Source: Pseudomonadota bacterium
GTDB taxonomy: Bacteria; Pseudomonadota; Gammaproteobacteria; Burkholderiales; Burkholderiaceae_B
Direction of reading: 5' to 3'
Assembly: GCA_023389535.1 (NCBI GenBank)
Contig: JAEWEH010000474.1
Coordinates: forward strand, 1 to 11,488
DNA length: 11,488 nucleotides
The position numbers and the translations under genes were made by a program. Positions 1 through 6,999 of the stretch are shown here, piece after piece. The first letter of the stretch is position 1. Every line of letters begins with the position of its first letter. The notes below the pieces were generated by a model. It was not told where the DNA came from. It saw only the letters and a list, made by a program, of their open reading frames with translations, and did not search any database.

Positions 1-91
1 CCTCGAATCCGGGAAGGCGCAATACGCCTTCCAGATCGGCAAGCTCTTTGATGACGAAGCGTATATCTTCAGTTGGCGCACGGTAAGTCAC
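1..91 (-). CDS. Acyl-CoA dehydrogenase, N-terminal fragment (runs off the left edge)
   Basis: Thirty codons of a minus-strand gene are present, starting at a GTG whose first base is 91 and leaving the window at base 1. The protein begins MTYRAPTEDIRFVIKELADL and continues to LPGFE. This resembles the start of the large acyl-CoA dehydrogenases of Burkholderiales, which open with a Tyr-Arg-Ala-Pro motif and a helix ending near LPGFE. Such flavoenzymes introduce the alpha-beta double bond in an acyl-CoA and pass electrons to ETF, which is encoded nearby at 4302-5981. A GGGAG ribosome-binding sequence lies about six bases before the GTG and decides the start; an in-frame GTG nine codons upstream has no such site. 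The gene follows the Bug receptor on the same strand after 123 bp. No active-site residue is inside the window, so the family call rests on the N-terminus alone. Confidence 0.72.
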   Translation of the reverse strand, partial: MTYRAPTEDIRFVIKELADLEGVLRLPGFE

Positions 92-118
92 GGGCTCTCC
101 CGAATAAAAAAGTTGCAC

Positions 119-163
119 GGATCAGGCGCCACGGTCGCCATGGCGGGCTGGGCCGGCTGATCC
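119..163 (-). repeat. Inverted repeat in the Bug-dehydrogenase gap, possible weak attenuator
   Basis: GGATCAG (119-125) and CTGATCC (157-163) form perfect 7-bp arms around a GC-rich 31-base spacer that itself contains the palindrome GCCATGGC. Read on the minus strand, the structure follows the receptor stop codon and is followed, after seven bases, by a run of six T (106-111). The T-run is too far from the stem for a standard intrinsic terminator, and the spacer is long. It may reduce read-through into the dehydrogenase gene, or have no function. Confidence 0.25.
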
Positions 164-214
164 ATTTTGCCATATTCCGGTATCGTCCGACCGCCGGCCG
201 TGTGCGCGTTTTGC

Positions 215-1186
215 TCAGTTGGCGGTGGCCCTGCTTTCCTTGGCCAGGCGTAATCCTTGGTCGCCTTCCCTGCGGGCGAATTCGACAAATTCGTCAACCG
301 ACTTCGATGGCGTGACTTCCTCGAAGCTGGTGGCCAGGCTGCGCTTGACCGATTCGTCCGCCAGCACATCGTTGGTCGCACGGAACAGGACATCGACAAC
401 GGAGTCGGGTGTTCCCTTGGGTACGAATATGCCCCACCAATTGGAAATGTTGTAGCCCGGCACGCCAAGGCCTGCAATAGGCTGATATTCCGGGATCACG
501 CTGGAAGGCGATGTAGTTGTAATGCCCAGCCCTATGGCCTTGCCGGTATCGATGGCGGCACGCGCGGACGGCGCGGTGGCGAAGGAAACATCAGTGTCGC
601 CGGCGGCTACCGACTGCGTGGCGGCTGCGCCCCCCTTGAAAGGGATATGCATCAGGTTCACCCCACTGACGTTCATGAACTCCACCGCGGCCAGATGCGT
701 GATGACGCCGTTGCCCGACGACGCCACATTGATCGTGCCGGGCGCCTTCTTCGCACGGTCGACCAGGTCCTTGACGCTTGCGATACCGGACTTCTTGCTG
801 GCGATCAGTATCATGGGCGCCGTAGTGAGGCGCGCCACCGGACGAAAATCAAGCGGCGTATAGCTGACGTTGTAGAGCACGCTGTCGCTGCCCATGACGC
901 TGGAATTGCCCAGATACAAGGTATAACCATCGGCCGGCGCCCTGGCCACCTGCCCGGCAGCGATCGTAGAGCCGGCGCCCGGTTTGTTTTCAATGACTAC
1001 GGGCTGCTTCAACAGCTTGGACAGGCTATTGGCATAGACGCGGCCCACGCTGTCTGCGCCCCCGCCGGGCGGGAACCCTATCACCAGCGTGATCGGCTTG
1101 GTTGGGTAGCTCGCGGCTTGCGCGGCGCCGGCGATGTTCAGCGCCAGGCATGCCAATACCATATTCAGTTTGGTTTTCGTTTTCAT
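215..1186 (-). CDS. Bug-family (TctC-like) periplasmic solute-binding receptor
   Basis: Predicted 323-residue secreted receptor of the Bug/tripartite tricarboxylate transporter family, which binds carboxylates in the periplasm. Residues 1-24 are a Sec signal peptide (Lys-rich start, hydrophobic core, Ala-Gln-Ala before the mature Ala-Ser-Tyr-Pro). The mature start YPTKPITLVIGFPPGGGADS is the family hallmark, and the ENKPGAGSTIAA and PADGYTLYLGN blocks follow at about 70-110. The start at 1186 is chosen because AAAGGAGA lies a few bases upstream and the signal peptide begins there; the reading frame is open for 50 further codons without a suitable site. It follows the crotonase gene by 22 bp, so it belongs to that operon. 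No TctA/TctB membrane genes are visible, which is common because Bug receptors are often orphans. The family is certain; the ligand is unknown. Confidence 0.93.
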   Translation of the reverse strand: MKTKTKLNMVLACLALNIAGAAQAASYPTKPITLVIGFPPGGGADSVGRVYANSLSKLLKQPVVIENKPGAGSTIAAGQVARAPADGYTLYLGNSSVMGSDSVLYNVSYTPLDFRPVARLTTAPMILIASKKSGIASVKDLVDRAKKAPGTINVASSGNGVITHLAAVEFMNVSGVNLMHIPFKGGAAATQSVAAGDTDVSFATAPSARAAIDTGKAIGLGITTTSPSSVIPEYQPIAGLGVPGYNISNWWGIFVPKGTPDSVVDVLFRATNDVLADESVKRSLATSFEEVTPSKSVDEFVEFARREGDQGLRLAKESRATAN

Positions 1187-1208
1187 TAGATGTCTCCTTT
1201 GTAAATAT

Positions 1209-1985
1209 TCAGGTTCCGGAAAACTGAGGCGGGCGTTTCTGCTTCCAGGCAGCAGCGCCCTCGATAATGTCGTTCGAACTTTCCGATTGCAGGACGGCCG
1301 CTTCGATGTCCTGTGTGTCGATCTGTCCACGCGCAATCAGGTTCAAGTGTTTCTTGATGCCCAGCAAGGCAATGGGCGCCATACCCGCCAATTGCCCGCT
1401 AAGTGCATCCACGCGATGCTCGAGCTCATCGGCATTCACGATCTCCGTCAGGAAGCCCATCTGCAGCATCTCCTTGGCATCGATTTTGTCGGCGGTAAGA
1501 AACAGCCGCTTCGCATTATTGAGACCCAGCCTCGAGATATAGCGCTGCATGCCTCCAGGATAAAAATGCAATCCGAGCCGGGCGGCCGGCATGAACATAT
1601 TGGTGTCGGGTACCCCGATGCGAAAATCGCAAGCCAGGCACAGGTCGGTACCCCCGCCATAAGCGCCGCCGTTCACGGCCGCAATCGTAACGGGCCGGGC
1701 GGCTTCGATCATGTCCATGGTGGCGCCGAAGAACAAAGAGCTTGGTGCGGTGTCCGCGGCCAGCGAAGATATGTCATAGCCGCTGCAAAAATATTTACCC
1801 TCGCCCTTGAAGCGCAACACCAGCACTTCATCGCGCGCGTTGACCGTCGCGAGATGCTGGCGCAGCAAGGACAAATCATCTGGGCTAAGCCGGTTGGCGT
1901 ACTGCGGCTTGCGCAACTGAATCGTTGCGATCGCGCCGTCGATACTCAGCAACGGGCTGGTCGCCTGCATGTCGGTGGCGCCCAT
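1209..1985 (-). CDS. Crotonase-superfamily protein lacking the usual catalytic glutamates
   Basis: A 258-residue enoyl-CoA hydratase/isomerase-like protein. The oxyanion-hole segments are recognisable: FCSGYDISSLA near 66-76 and AAVNGGAYGGGTDL near 102-115. Aligned by eye with rat mitochondrial hydratase, the Glu144 position (GGGCEL) reads GGGTDL, so Glu is replaced by Asp. The Glu164 position (QPEILLG) reads MPAARLG, so Glu is replaced by Ala. A plain hydratase or isomerase role is therefore doubtful; decarboxylation, hydrolysis or another crotonase reaction is possible. Its ATG overlaps the CoA-transferase stop by one base (TAATG) and has a GGAGGG site just upstream, so the two are probably translationally coupled. 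The fold is confident, the reaction is not. Confidence 0.9.
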   Translation of the reverse strand: MGATDMQATSPLLSIDGAIATIQLRKPQYANRLSPDDLSLLRQHLATVNARDEVLVLRFKGEGKYFCSGYDISSLAADTAPSSLFFGATMDMIEAARPVTIAAVNGGAYGGGTDLCLACDFRIGVPDTNMFMPAARLGLHFYPGGMQRYISRLGLNNAKRLFLTADKIDAKEMLQMGFLTEIVNADELEHRVDALSGQLAGMAPIALLGIKKHLNLIARGQIDTQDIEAAVLQSESSNDIIEGAAAWKQKRPPQFSGT

Positions 1986-3190
1986 TAGCCGCCCTCCTGA
2001 TGGATCACATTGCGCTCAAGCAGGCGCTGTATCTCATCTTGCGAAAAACCGTAATCGGTGAAGACAGCCTGGGTATGCTGACCAAACAGCGGTGGCGCCG
2101 AGCGGACCGATGTGCCGTCTTCGACCTGGCCCATACGCACGGGCAAGCCCACCTGTTGCAACGGGCCCAGCACCGGATGCTCGACGGTCTCGACAAGCTT
2201 GCAGGCTAGCACCTGCGGGTCGCGGAATACATCGTCCAGAGAATTGATGGGACCGGCCGGAATGCCACTATCGATCATCACGGGCGTCCATTCCATGCGG
2301 GTCTTGCGCTTCAGGCTTGTTTCCAGTTTTTCCTTCAGCACATGACGATGCTGCATCCTGTCCGCATTGGTCAAGAAACGCGGATCGGTGGTCAGATCGT
2401 CGAGCTCGAGGATGGAACATAACTTCAGCCACATCGCTTGGGTGGCGGGCGCGAGATTGATCGGCCCGTCTGCCGTGTCGAAGGTGCCGTAAGGCGCAAT
2501 AACCGGATGGACATTGCCACAAGGCTGCGGTACTTCCTGCACGCTGAGGTAACGCTGGCCTTGCACGCTTAACAGGCCCATCAGCCCGGCAAGCAGCGAC
2601 GTCTCGACATGCTGCCCGCGCCCGCTTTCTTTTCGTTCGACCACGGCCGCCAGGATGCCTATCGCCAACCACATGCCGGCCGTCAGGTCCCCGATGGCGG
2701 TGCCGACTCGTGTCGGTCCCGATTCCGCCGTACCGGTCAGACTCATGAAGCCCGAATAACCCTGGGCGATCTGGTCGAAGCCGGCCCATTCCCTGGCCGG
2801 CCCCACGCTGCCAAAGCCGGAAATCGAAGCCATGATCAAGCCGGGATGTTCGGCTGATAGGGCCGGGTAGCCCAGTCCCATCTTTTCCATGGTGCCGACC
2901 TTGAAGTTCTCGACCACGATGTCGGATTTCAATGCCATTTGGCGTATCAGCTCCAGGCCTTCCTTATTGCGGAAGTCGACACCAATGCCTTTCTTGTTCC
3001 GATTGGCGCTTAGATAATAAACACTTATGTCCTGATCGAAGGGACCCCACTGCCGTACCATGTCGCCGGCAGGGGTGGGTTCGACCTTGATGACTTCTGC
3101 ACCAAGGTCGGCCAGTATCATGGTGCTGAAGGGCCCCGAGAGGGCGCGCGTCAGGTCGAGTACTTTTAATCCGGCGAGCGGTCGGCTCAT
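1985..3190 (-). CDS. CaiB/BaiF family III CoA-transferase
   Basis: A 401-residue family III CoA-transferase, the usual length for the family. These enzymes move CoA from one acyl-CoA to a free carboxylate through aspartyl anhydride and thioester intermediates. The N-terminus (LAGLKVLDLTRALSGPFSTM, then LADLGAEVIKVE) is the typical CoA-binding fold. The catalytic Asp is expected at residue 168 in TAIGDLTAGMWL, followed by the ERKESGRGQHV block near 185-195. The start at 3190 has AAAGGAGA eight bases upstream. It is the first gene of the minus-strand operon and is divergent from the LysR gene, so it is probably the regulator's main target. It likely activates the operon's carboxylic acid substrate; donor and acceptor cannot be deduced. 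The symbols caiB or frc would be over-specific. Confidence 0.93.
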   Translation of the reverse strand: MSRPLAGLKVLDLTRALSGPFSTMILADLGAEVIKVEPTPAGDMVRQWGPFDQDISVYYLSANRNKKGIGVDFRNKEGLELIRQMALKSDIVVENFKVGTMEKMGLGYPALSAEHPGLIMASISGFGSVGPAREWAGFDQIAQGYSGFMSLTGTAESGPTRVGTAIGDLTAGMWLAIGILAAVVERKESGRGQHVETSLLAGLMGLLSVQGQRYLSVQEVPQPCGNVHPVIAPYGTFDTADGPINLAPATQAMWLKLCSILELDDLTTDPRFLTNADRMQHRHVLKEKLETSLKRKTRMEWTPVMIDSGIPAGPINSLDDVFRDPQVLACKLVETVEHPVLGPLQQVGLPVRMGQVEDGTSVRSAPPLFGQHTQAVFTDYGFSQDEIQRLLERNVIHQEGG

Positions 3191-3215
3191 GTCGCTGGTC
3201 TCCTTTGTGGTGCGT

Positions 3216-3238
3216 AGATTCTAGAAAAAGATTCCAGA
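3216..3238. repeat. Tandem repeat AGATTCYAGA in the divergent control region
   Basis: AGATTCTAGA (3216-3225) and AGATTCCAGA (3229-3238) are direct repeats with one mismatch, offset by 13 bases. The first contains the perfect palindrome TTCTAGAA (3219-3226). They lie between the CoA-transferase start and the LysR dyad. They could be extra regulator half-sites, but the spacing is not a classical LysR arrangement. Confidence 0.35.
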
Positions 3239-3247
3239 CGCTGAAAA
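3218..3247 (-). promoter_or_regulatory. Candidate promoter of the CoA-transferase operon
   Basis: On the minus strand TTTTCA (3247-3242) is followed after 18 bases by TAGAAT (3223-3218). The -10 matches five of six sigma-70 consensus bases and the -35 four of six. Transcription would begin near 3211, leaving a leader of about 20 bases that contains the AAAGGAGA site (3206-3199). The weak -35 coincides with one arm of the adjacent dyad, as expected for a promoter that depends on a LysR activator. Predicted by eye only. Confidence 0.4.
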
Positions 3248-3259
3248 TACTATTTTTCA
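3242..3259. promoter_or_regulatory. Candidate LysR operator (TGAAAA-N6-TTTTCA dyad)
   Basis: TGAAAA (3242-3247) and TTTTCA (3254-3259) form a perfect 6-bp dyad around an AT-rich centre. It sits in the 113-bp gap between the divergent CoA-transferase and LysR genes. LysR-type regulators usually bind AT-rich interrupted dyads in such a gap, controlling the neighbour and repressing themselves. The position is right, but the exact T-N11-A form is not clear, so this remains a candidate. Confidence 0.45.
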
Positions 3260-3303
3260 ATGGAGGCATAAGGTAAACTTATTCCTTCCAGGGAGGCAGC
3301 GAC

Positions 3304-4227
3304 ATGAACTTCAGGCAGCTCAAGTATTTCGTGCGGGTGTTCGAAATGCAAAACATGACGCGCGCCGCGGAAAGCCTGCACATAGCCCAGCCCGCGCTAA
3401 GCCAGCAAATCGCCCTGCTCGAAGAAACCTTGGGAATCAAGCTGCTTGTACGCGGCCCCAAGGGGGTGCACGCCACGCCCGAGGGCGATTTGCTCTACCG
3501 GCACGCACAGACGATCCTGCGCCAGGTCGACACCACGCGCAGCCTGCTCAGCAAGACCGGCGAACAGATATCCGGCACGGTATCAATCGCGATGGCGTCC
3601 AGCACGGCGCGCATGGTCGCCTTGCACCTGATGAAGGTCGTCAAGCAGCAGTTCCCTTCCATCGTGCTTGAAATCGTGGATATCCCGAGTGCCGACCTGA
3701 CACGGCTCGTACTTCAGGGTCGCGTTGACTTTTCCCTGTCGCCGGACCAGCAGCCCATCAAAGGGATCTCGGTCACTCCGCTGCTCATCGAAGATTTGTT
3801 TTTGCTGACCCATGCCAGTCTGCAACTGCCGAAGGGCAGCATTCCGATCCATGCCCTGACCCATGTGCCGCTGGTCCTGCCCAGCCTGCCCAACACGCTG
3901 CGGGCGCGCGTGGACCACGCCTTCCTGGCGGCGCGCCATACCTATAATCTTTTTGCCGAGGCCAGCACGTCCGCTATCCTGATCCCAGCGGTTCGCGAAG
4001 GTCTGGCGGCCACCTTCCTGCCCTACTCCGCGGCACAGCCCGAGATCACCAGTGGCGCCATCATCCCCCACTCCGTCGATGTCGAATTATCCAGGGAGAT
4101 CGCGCTGTGCGCGAGCGACAGCATGCCGCCAACGCCCGCGGTCGCCAATGTGATACGGCTTTGCAAGGCCGTCATCAAGGGGCTGATCGAACAGCAGCAT
4201 TGGCTGGGTTGCCGGCTGCTGTATTGA
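3304..4227 (+). CDS. LysR-type transcriptional regulator
   Basis: A 307-residue LysR-type regulator of typical length. Residues 1-60 form the winged helix-turn-helix: MNFRQLKYFVRVFEMQNMTR, then AAESLHIAQPALSQQIALLE. From about residue 90 (GTVSIAMASS) to the C-terminus is the periplasmic-binding-like effector domain. The start is supported by GGGAGG at 3291-3296. It is transcribed away from the CoA-transferase gene and probably controls that operon in response to the substrate or a CoA ester of it. The N-terminal half resembles the NAC/Cbl-type LysR proteins common in Betaproteobacteria. The gene ends four bases before a strong hairpin terminator. The effector is unknown. Confidence 0.95.
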   Translation: MNFRQLKYFVRVFEMQNMTRAAESLHIAQPALSQQIALLEETLGIKLLVRGPKGVHATPEGDLLYRHAQTILRQVDTTRSLLSKTGEQISGTVSIAMASSTARMVALHLMKVVKQQFPSIVLEIVDIPSADLTRLVLQGRVDFSLSPDQQPIKGISVTPLLIEDLFLLTHASLQLPKGSIPIHALTHVPLVLPSLPNTLRARVDHAFLAARHTYNLFAEASTSAILIPAVREGLAATFLPYSAAQPEITSGAIIPHSVDVELSREIALCASDSMPPTPAVANVIRLCKAVIKGLIEQQHWLGCRLLY

Positions 4228-4230
4228 AAA

Positions 4231-4268
4231 CACCCCAACCCTGGTATTGCAAACCAGGCGTTGGGGTG
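4231..4268. terminator. Hairpin terminator between convergent lysR and etfA
   Basis: CACCCCAAC (4231-4239) plus CCTGGT (4240-4245) pair with ACCAGG (4253-4258) and GTTGGGGTG (4260-4268). This gives a 15-bp stem with one bulged C (4259) and a 7-base loop. On the minus strand the stem is followed at once by TTTT, so it fits an intrinsic terminator for etfBA. On the plus strand no T-run follows, but the stem lies just after the lysR stop and could still protect that transcript's end. Confidence 0.8.
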
Positions 4269-4301
4269 AGTCGCTTACTGCGATTTACGAGGCTTAGCCG
4301 C

Positions 4302-5231
4302 CTATAGCGCGTCCACCAGCTCCGGCACCGCCTGGAACAGGTCGGCCACCAAACCGTAGTCGGCCACGCCGAAAATCGGCGCTTCGGCATCCTTGTTGAT
4401 GGCGACGATGACCTTGGAGTCTTTCATGCCGGCCAGATGCTGGATGGCGCCCGAGATCCCGACAGCCACATACAGTTGCGGCGCAACGATCTTGCCCGTC
4501 TGGCCCACCTGCCAGTCGTTGGGTGCGTAGCCGGCATCCACTGCCGCCCGGGACGCGCCCAGCGCTGCGCCCAGCTTGTCGGCCAGGGGGTCCAGGATCT
4601 TGAAGTTTTCGGCGCTGCCCAGGCCGCGCCCGCCGGATACGACCACCGAGGCGCCGGCCAGTTCGGGACGATCGCTCTTGGCGACCTCGCGCCCGACGAA
4701 AGACGACAAGCCCGAGTCGGCCACCGCGTCGACGGCCTCGATGGCCGCGCTGCCGCCGTCGGCCGCCACAGCGTCGAAAGCGGTGGTGCGCACCGTGATG
4801 ACTTTGACGGCATCAGCCGACTGCACCGTAGCAATCGCGTTGCCGGCATAGATGGGACGGGTGAAGGTGTCGGGGGATTCGACCGAGATAATGTCCGAAA
4901 CCTGGGCCACGTCCAGCTTGGCCGCTACCCGAGGCGCCACGTTCTTGCCCGCCGCCGTGGCGGGGAACAGGATGTGGCTGTAGTTGCCGGCAACGGCCAG
5001 CACCTGCGCGGCGACGTTCTCGGCCAGCCCTTCAGCAAGCGCAGGGCCGTCGGCCAGCAGCACCTTGGCCACGCCAGCAGCTTGCGCAGCCTGATCGGCC
5101 ACGGTCTTGGCGCCGCTGCCGGCAACCAGTACGTGGATGTCACCGCCCAGCTTGGCCGCCGCAGCCACGGCATTCAGGGTTGCGCCTTTCAGGCTGGCGT
5201 TATCGTGTTCTGCTATTACCAATATCGTCAT
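4302..5231 (-). CDS. etfA: Electron transfer flavoprotein subunit alpha
   Basis: A 309-residue ETF alpha subunit, the usual bacterial length. ETF is a soluble FAD protein that takes electrons from acyl-CoA dehydrogenases and passes them to ETF:ubiquinone oxidoreductase. The C-terminal FAD domain is clear: SGGRGLGS at 199-206, [10 protein letters not shown] near 225-234, [11 protein letters not shown] at 237-247, and the ETF alpha signature from [17 protein letters not shown] near 253 to APIFG near 288. The N-terminal alpha/beta domain spans about 1-190. Its ATG directly follows the etfB TAA with no spacing, and the AAGGTGG ribosome-binding site lies inside the end of etfB, so the subunits should be made in a coupled way. 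Transcription ends at the 4231-4268 hairpin. The nearest visible partner dehydrogenase is the fragment at the left edge. Confidence 0.97.
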   Translation of the reverse strand: MTILVIAEHDNASLKGATLNAVAAAAKLGGDIHVLVAGSGAKTVADQAAQAAGVAKVLLADGPALAEGLAENVAAQVLAVAGNYSHILFPATAAGKNVAPRVAAKLDVAQVSDIISVESPDTFTRPIYAGNAIATVQSADAVKVITVRTTAFDAVAADGGSAAIEAVDAVADSGLSSFVGREVAKSDRPELAGASVVVSGGRGLGSAENFKILDPLADKLGAALGASRAAVDAGYAPNDWQVGQTGKIVAPQLYVAVGISGAIQHLAGMKDSKVIVAINKDAEAPIFGVADYGLVADLFQAVPELVDAL

Positions 5232-5981
5232 TTAAACCACCTTCGCTTCATTCTTCAGTTTGTCCACCAGGGTCGCCACGTCAGGGACGGTAATACCGGC
5301 GGAACGCGCGGGCGGTTCGGTCACTTTCAGGGTCTTGAGCCTGGGAGCGACATCTACGCCCAATTCTTCCGGCGTCAGGACGTCCAGGGTTTTTTTCTTG
5401 GCCTTCATGATGTTGGGCAGCGTGACGTAGCGCGGCTCATTCAGGCGCAGGTCGGTGGTGATGATCGCGGGCAGCTTCAACGACAGTGTTTCCAGGCCGC
5501 CGTCGACTTCGCGCGTCACGGCCACGGTGTCGCCGGAGACGTCGACCTTGCTGGCGAACGTGGCCTGGGGCCAATCCAGCAAGGCGGCCAGCATCTGGCC
5601 CGTTTGATTGGCATCGTCGTCGATGGCTTGCTTGCCCAGGATGACCAATTGAGGCTGCTCTTTGTCGACCAGCGCCTTCAGCAGCTTGGCGACCGCCAGC
5701 GGCTGCAGTTCGGCATCGGTTTGCACCAGCGCCGCGCGGTCCGCGCCGATGGCCATGGCGGTGCGCAGGGTTTCCTGGCATTGCGTTACGCCGCAGGACA
5801 CAGCTATGACTTCAGTTGCAGACCCTTTTTCCTTCAGGCGGGTCGCTTCCTCGACCGCGATTTCGTCAAAGGGATTCATGGACATTTTCACGTTGGCGAT
5901 ATCCACGCCGCTTTGATCGGACTTCACGCGGACCTTGACGTTATAGTCAACGACACGCTTGACCGGTACCAACACCTTCAT
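5232..5981 (-). CDS. etfB: Electron transfer flavoprotein subunit beta
   Basis: A 249-residue ETF beta subunit, which binds AMP and carries the loop that docks on partner dehydrogenases. Diagnostic features are the [14 protein letters not shown] start, [11 protein letters not shown] at 36-46, the family signature around [19 protein letters not shown] (155-173), and the [10 protein letters not shown] recognition-loop region (188-197). GGAGAAG lies about eight bases before the ATG and supports the start. It is the first gene of the etfBA pair. The 57-bp gap to the upstream HDAC-like gene (5982-6038) is AT-rich with opposed A6 and T6 runs (6004-6009 and 6030-6035), but I could not identify a convincing promoter there. 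Co-transcription with the HDAC-like gene therefore remains possible. Confidence 0.97.
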   Translation of the reverse strand: MKVLVPVKRVVDYNVKVRVKSDQSGVDIANVKMSMNPFDEIAVEEATRLKEKGSATEVIAVSCGVTQCQETLRTAMAIGADRAALVQTDAELQPLAVAKLLKALVDKEQPQLVILGKQAIDDDANQTGQMLAALLDWPQATFASKVDVSGDTVAVTREVDGGLETLSLKLPAIITTDLRLNEPRYVTLPNIMKAKKKTLDVLTPEELGVDVAPRLKTLKVTEPPARSAGITVPDVATLVDKLKNEAKVV

Positions 5982-6038
5982 CGAGCTTCTCCAGAAAGAG
6001 CTTAAAAAACCGTAATCAGCAAAATAAACTTTTTTATT

Positions 6039-6962
6039 CTACAACTTTGCGAGCGCCCTGATATGCGCGTCGGCGCTGCGACCCAGCGCCGACAAGTCGT
6101 AGCCGCCCTCCAGAAAACTGGCCACGCGCCCTTCGGCCGTGTCATCGGCGAGCTCCATCAGCCGGGCGGTAATCCAGGCGTAGTCGGATTCCACCATATC
6201 CAGCTGCGCCATGTCATCTTCCCGATGGGCATCGAAACCGGCGGAAATGAAGATGAACTGGGGGCGGAATTCCCGTAGACGAGGCAACCATATGTCGCTG
6301 ACGATCATGCGCAGCGCGTCGCCTTTCGTATAGGGATCGACAGGTATGTTCAGCATGTTCGAGGCTGCCGGATCGACTCGGGTGCCGGGAAACAGGGGGT
6401 GCTGATAAAAGCTGCACATCAGGACGCGCTCGTCGCCCGCGAACATCTCTTCGGTACCGTTGCCATGATGGACATCGAAATCGATGATGGCCACCCGATG
6501 CAGTCCGTACTTTTCGAGGGCATAACTGACGGCCACCGCAATATTGTTGAAGAAGCAGAAACCCATCGCCTGGCCGGGCCGCGCGTGATGCCCCGGCGGC
6601 CGCACGGAACAGAAGGCGCTGCGGTAGTCACCGCTCATGATGGCGTCGACCGCCGTGATGCCGGCGCCCGCCGCGGCCCGAGCAGCCTCCAGCGTGTGCG
6701 GATTCATGATGGTGTCCGGGTCTACTTGGTAATAGCCGCTGGCTGGCGCATGCGCAGTCAGAAAAGACAGATGCTCGGCGGCATGCACGCGCAGGATGTC
6801 ATCACGCGTGGCGAGCCGGGCCTGCATGGGTTCGATGAGATTCATCAGACCGCTGGCCAGCAATCGGTCGTTGATGGCATCCAGCCGCGCCGGGCATTCC
6901 GGATGCCAACTGCCCATTTCATGCAGCTTGCACGAGGGATGAGTAATATATATGGTCTGCAT
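6039..6962 (-). CDS. Histone deacetylase-like zinc amidohydrolase (AcuC/acetylpolyamine amidohydrolase type)
   Basis: A 307-residue cytoplasmic protein of the HDAC/acetylpolyamine amidohydrolase/AcuC superfamily. The catalytic set is complete. RPPGHHARPG carries the His pair at 125-126. DFDVHHGNG supplies zinc ligands Asp163 and His165. SAGFDAH supplies the third ligand, Asp244. EGGYDL supplies the transition-state Tyr at 288. Bacterial relatives deacetylate acetylated polyamines, protein lysines or other small amides; the substrate here is unknown. The start at 6962 is preferred because MQTIYITHPSCKLHEMG matches the family start, although no Shine-Dalgarno sequence precedes it. An in-frame ATG at 6992 would lengthen the protein by ten residues and overlap mltB. 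It is divergent from mltB with only 10 bp between starts and lies 57 bp upstream of etfB on the same strand. Confidence 0.92.
   Translation of the reverse strand: MQTIYITHPSCKLHEMGSWHPECPARLDAINDRLLASGLMNLIEPMQARLATRDDILRVHAAEHLSFLTAHAPASGYYQVDPDTIMNPHTLEAARAAAGAGITAVDAIMSGDYRSAFCSVRPPGHHARPGQAMGFCFFNNIAVAVSYALEKYGLHRVAIIDFDVHHGNGTEEMFAGDERVLMCSFYQHPLFPGTRVDPAASNMLNIPVDPYTKGDALRMIVSDIWLPRLREFRPQFIFISAGFDAHREDDMAQLDMVESDYAWITARLMELADDTAEGRVASFLEGGYDLSALGRSADAHIRALAKL
6928..6956 (+). promoter_or_regulatory. Candidate mltB promoter inside the HDAC-like gene
   Basis: TTGCAC (6928-6933), a 17-base spacer and TATGGT (6951-6956) make a weak sigma-70-like promoter pointing at mltB, each box matching four of six bases. 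The spacer end is AT-rich. Transcription would start near 6963, giving a leader of about ten bases that just includes the AAGGA site. Since the divergent gene starts at 6962, any mltB promoter must lie in its coding sequence. Confidence 0.3.
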
Positions 6963-6969
6963 AAGGATG

Positions 6970-6999
6970 ATTATGTTCAAACCAGTCCGCATATTGCAA
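6970..6999 (-). promoter_or_regulatory. Candidate promoter of the HDAC-like gene, inside mltB
   Basis: On the minus strand TTGCAA (6999-6994), an 18-base spacer and CATAAT (6975-6970) form a plausible sigma-70 promoter (-35 four of six, -10 five of six). Only seven bases separate the -10 box from the ATG at 6962, so transcription would begin at or next to the A of the start codon. That predicts a leaderless mRNA, in keeping with the missing Shine-Dalgarno site. Predicted by eye only. Confidence 0.4.

Noticed and set aside
257..1189. A 310-codon plus-strand frame antisense to the Bug receptor.
   Set aside because: The minus strand encodes a clear family protein with signal peptide and ribosome-binding site; the antisense product is Arg/Gly-rich and unrecognised.
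1187..1336. An N-terminal extension of 50 residues for the Bug receptor.
   Set aside because: It would overlap the crotonase gene and bury the signal peptide. The ATG at 1186 has an AAAGGAGA site and starts directly at the signal peptide.
1985..1987. The CoA-transferase/crotonase overlap as a frameshift or fusion.
   Set aside because: It is a plain TAATG stop-start overlap with a GGAGGG site; both proteins are full length.
4437..6005. A 522-codon open frame on the plus strand across etfA and etfB.
   Set aside because: It is exactly antisense to two unmistakable ETF genes. Long open antisense frames are expected in high-GC coding DNA, and its translation shows no recognisable motif.
5982..6038. 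The A6/T6 inverted tracts between the HDAC-like gene and etfB as an intrinsic terminator or promoter.
   Set aside because: There is no GC stem for a terminator, and no -35/-10 pair with acceptable spacing was found.
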